Shown here piece after piece: positions 62,525 to 64,000 of a stretch of 64,000 bases of DNA. Origin of the DNA: Chitinophaga skermanii. GTDB lineage: Bacteria > Bacteroidota > Bacteroidia > Chitinophagales > Chitinophagaceae. Each line of letters begins with the position of its first letter. The stretch's first letter is position 1. The stretch is from contig NZ_QLLL01000003.1 of the NCBI RefSeq assembly GCF_003259335.1, forward strand, positions 372,001 through 436,000, read 5' to 3'. The notes under the pieces were generated by a model, which was given only the letters and a program-made list of their open reading frames with translations, searched no databases and was not told the origin of the DNA. A program made the translations under genes and the position numbers.

Positions 62525-62840
62525 ATTTATAGGTAGCCCAACATTTACAGCATTGACCGTGTTATAAATATGGCTACTTTTTATATTATGACCATTAATA
62601 CTAACGCGTTATACGTAAAAATCTGGCACTGAACATAATACAATTTGCATTAAACCTAAGAACACTTTCAATATGCCAAATATGTGTTTTTAAAACCATA
62701 CTAGTGATTTATTCGTATATATCATTATAGGCTTATCGAAAAACCGGTGGATCCCAACATTACGTGACCTAAGCAATTGGAACTGCACAACAGTGCGGTA
62801 AGGTATTTTCTATTCCATCACAAATGGTAAAACCTGTACA
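62525..62840. other. Intergenic region before the terminal histidine kinase gene
   Basis: AT-rich, 316 bp. No ORF, RNA or repeat recognised. It should hold the kinase promoter. Confidence 0.4.
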
Positions 62841-64000
62841 ATGCTTTCATTAAAATCCATTTATCAATCGATTGTGAATGGTAGCGAAGAGGAAGAAACC
62901 TCTAAAAGGATCGAGACTGTTAACTTAATTGCTATTCTTTGTGCCATTATTGTAACCATTTATGGCTATTGGTTTTATTGTGTATCAAATGCCATCGAGA
63001 TCCTCATCCCGGCGCTACTCTTTTGCCCCGCATTTCTTTTTGTTTTTGCACTCAACAAACACCGCTTCCATTTGGCTGCCCGCATCCTTTTGCAAGTTGT
63101 ATTTAGTGGAATTATTTCCTATTACGGCATCGTATTAGGACGGTTAGCTTTCGTGGAACTATTCGCCGTTTTTGCTATCAACATTATCCTGCTCACCTTT
63201 CAAACAAATGAGCTGAAATGGATGATTTTGTGTACCGTGTTACATATATCTAACACCATTTTCCTCGAATTCAATTACGCGTACAATATTTTCCCTAGCA
63301 TCCCGCTAACAGAAAATATCCAAAGTTTGTTTCGGTGGCTCATCATTTCTGTGATCTTCTTTTTGAACCTCGTAGCGATGGTTATTTACCAGTTAAAGAG
63401 CCTCCGTTTATCAAAGAAAATTGCAGCGTACACCAAAGAACTCGATGATAAAAATCAACAGCTATATACCTTTAATGAAGAACTTGCTGAAACGGTGAAG
63501 GTACGTACAGCAGCCCTCAACCTGGCCAATGCATCGAAAACGAAGTTCTTGAACCAAATAAGCCATGAAACAAGGAACTCGCTCAACCAAATTGTTGGTC
63601 AAACCACGTTACTCCTAGAATCGATGCAGAAAAAAGCTGTTGTAAATGAAGATGTTTCACTGGTGGAAGGTATCTATTATAGCGGCGTATCGTTACGGGA
63701 AATATTGAATAATGTATTATCACTCTCCCATATAGAAGCTGGGAAAATTACCGTGGTAAATGCCGCTCCTTTCAACTTAATGGAATGGTTAGAGGAAAAT
63801 ATGAACGTGTACCGCAATTTTGCCCGCTCAAAACACATCAATCTCTTTCTAAAAGCCTCGCCATCATTGCCAAGGTCGATCGTTAGCGATAAGGTAAAGC
63901 TCACCCAAATGTTCAATAACCTCGTTTCTAACGCCATCAAAGTAACACCTAACTTTCAAACTGTATTAGTAGAGGTGTATTGCCGCGAAACACAGTGGTA
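62841..64000 (+). CDS. Membrane sensor histidine kinase (3' end cut by window)
   Basis: ATG 62841 opens 386 complete codons without a stop. Residues about 30-200 form six membrane helices (VNLIAILCAIIVTIYGYWF through WLIISVIFFLNLVAMVIY). A short coiled coil follows (KELDDKNQQLYTFNEEL). The H-box FLNQISHETRNSLNQIVGQ holds the phospho-His H242, a variant of the usual HEIRTPLN. HATPase starts with the N box FNNLVSNAIKV near the edge. The 7TM-type input is of unknown ligand. The G-boxes and any receiver domain lie outside. Confidence 0.9.
   Translation, partial: MLSLKSIYQSIVNGSEEEETSKRIETVNLIAILCAIIVTIYGYWFYCVSNAIEILIPALLFCPAFLFVFALNKHRFHLAARILLQVVFSGIISYYGIVLGRLAFVELFAVFAINIILLTFQTNELKWMILCTVLHISNTIFLEFNYAYNIFPSIPLTENIQSLFRWLIISVIFFLNLVAMVIYQLKSLRLSKKIAAYTKELDDKNQQLYTFNEELAETVKVRTAALNLANASKTKFLNQISHETRNSLNQIVGQTTLLLESMQKKAVVNEDVSLVEGIYYSGVSLREILNNVLSLSHIEAGKITVVNAAPFNLMEWLEENMNVYRNFARSKHINLFLKASPSLPRSIVSDKVKLTQMFNNLVSNAIKVTPNFQTVLVEVYCRETQW

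Noticed and set aside
1..64000. Insertion sequence, prophage or integrative element
   Set aside because: No transposase, integrase other than XerD, or terminal repeat pair with duplicated target was found.

Overview
The window looks like chromosomal DNA of a Bacteroidota member, most plausibly of the Chitinophagaceae/Chitinophagales. The pointers are the many Bacteroidota-restricted families (BT_3928-type DoxX protein, DUF1599, DUF4252, DUF4349, choice-of-anchor I, sensor kinases with Reg_prop/Y_Y_Y propellers), SPII lipoproteins with short Cys-Lys starts, few Shine-Dalgarno sites, two TATATTTG -7 promoter boxes, and a parE-DUF1835-cupin-parC arrangement. No rRNA, intact tRNA, insertion sequence, prophage or CRISPR array was found. 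The genus call is an inference.

Layout. 1-7.96 kb holds core genes: xerD (3' end cut by the window), pyruvate carboxylase, a lipocalin, ndk, a DHH phosphoesterase and an FKBP lipoprotein. 8-15.2 kb is a looser region: a DCC-family protein, an SGNH hydrolase, an arylsulfatase, a YidD-like/DUF4177-like pair and small secreted or membrane proteins. 15.3-17.1 kb carries a divergent Lrp regulator and a PLP histidine decarboxylase. 17.3-22 kb holds cdaA, folP, DUF1599, BT_3928 and a lone OppB-type permease whose 5' end is entered through a strong terminator. 22.2-24.5 kb is an ECF sigma operon with a membrane-anchored partner and two DUF4252 proteins. 24.5-26.7 kb encodes two membrane-anchored proteins built of tandem DUF1493 (acyl-carrier-like) domains.

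27-31.6 kb has a choice-of-anchor I lipoprotein and an S9 dipeptidyl peptidase. 31.7-38.1 kb is a tight six-gene block: SpeD-like decarboxylase, DUF4178 zinc-ribbon membrane protein, DUF350, membrane-embedded spermidine-synthase-like protein, exported FAD amine-oxidase-like protein and a polytopic membrane protein. It looks like one polyamine-linked envelope system, and its SpeD lacks the canonical catalytic cysteine. 38.1-43.4 kb holds DUF721, recF, pdhA, a TPR protein, ribH, a LutA-like protein and an EVE protein. 43.6-52 kb has lipoproteins, DUF4349, a GH31/thioredoxin pair and a YCF48-like secreted protein. 52-56 kb is a propeller sensor kinase with its LuxR-type regulator. 56.7-62.5 kb is parE-DUF1835-cupin-parC, and the window ends inside a membrane histidine kinase.

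The most striking non-coding signal is three intergenic arrays (8375-8574, 26931-27058, 47642-47702), each built of short cores repeated with an 11-bp period. All three lie between convergent genes, and two share a near-identical 25-nt segment in opposite orientation. Nine convergent gaps exist in the window, and I saw no such array in divergent or co-directional gaps.
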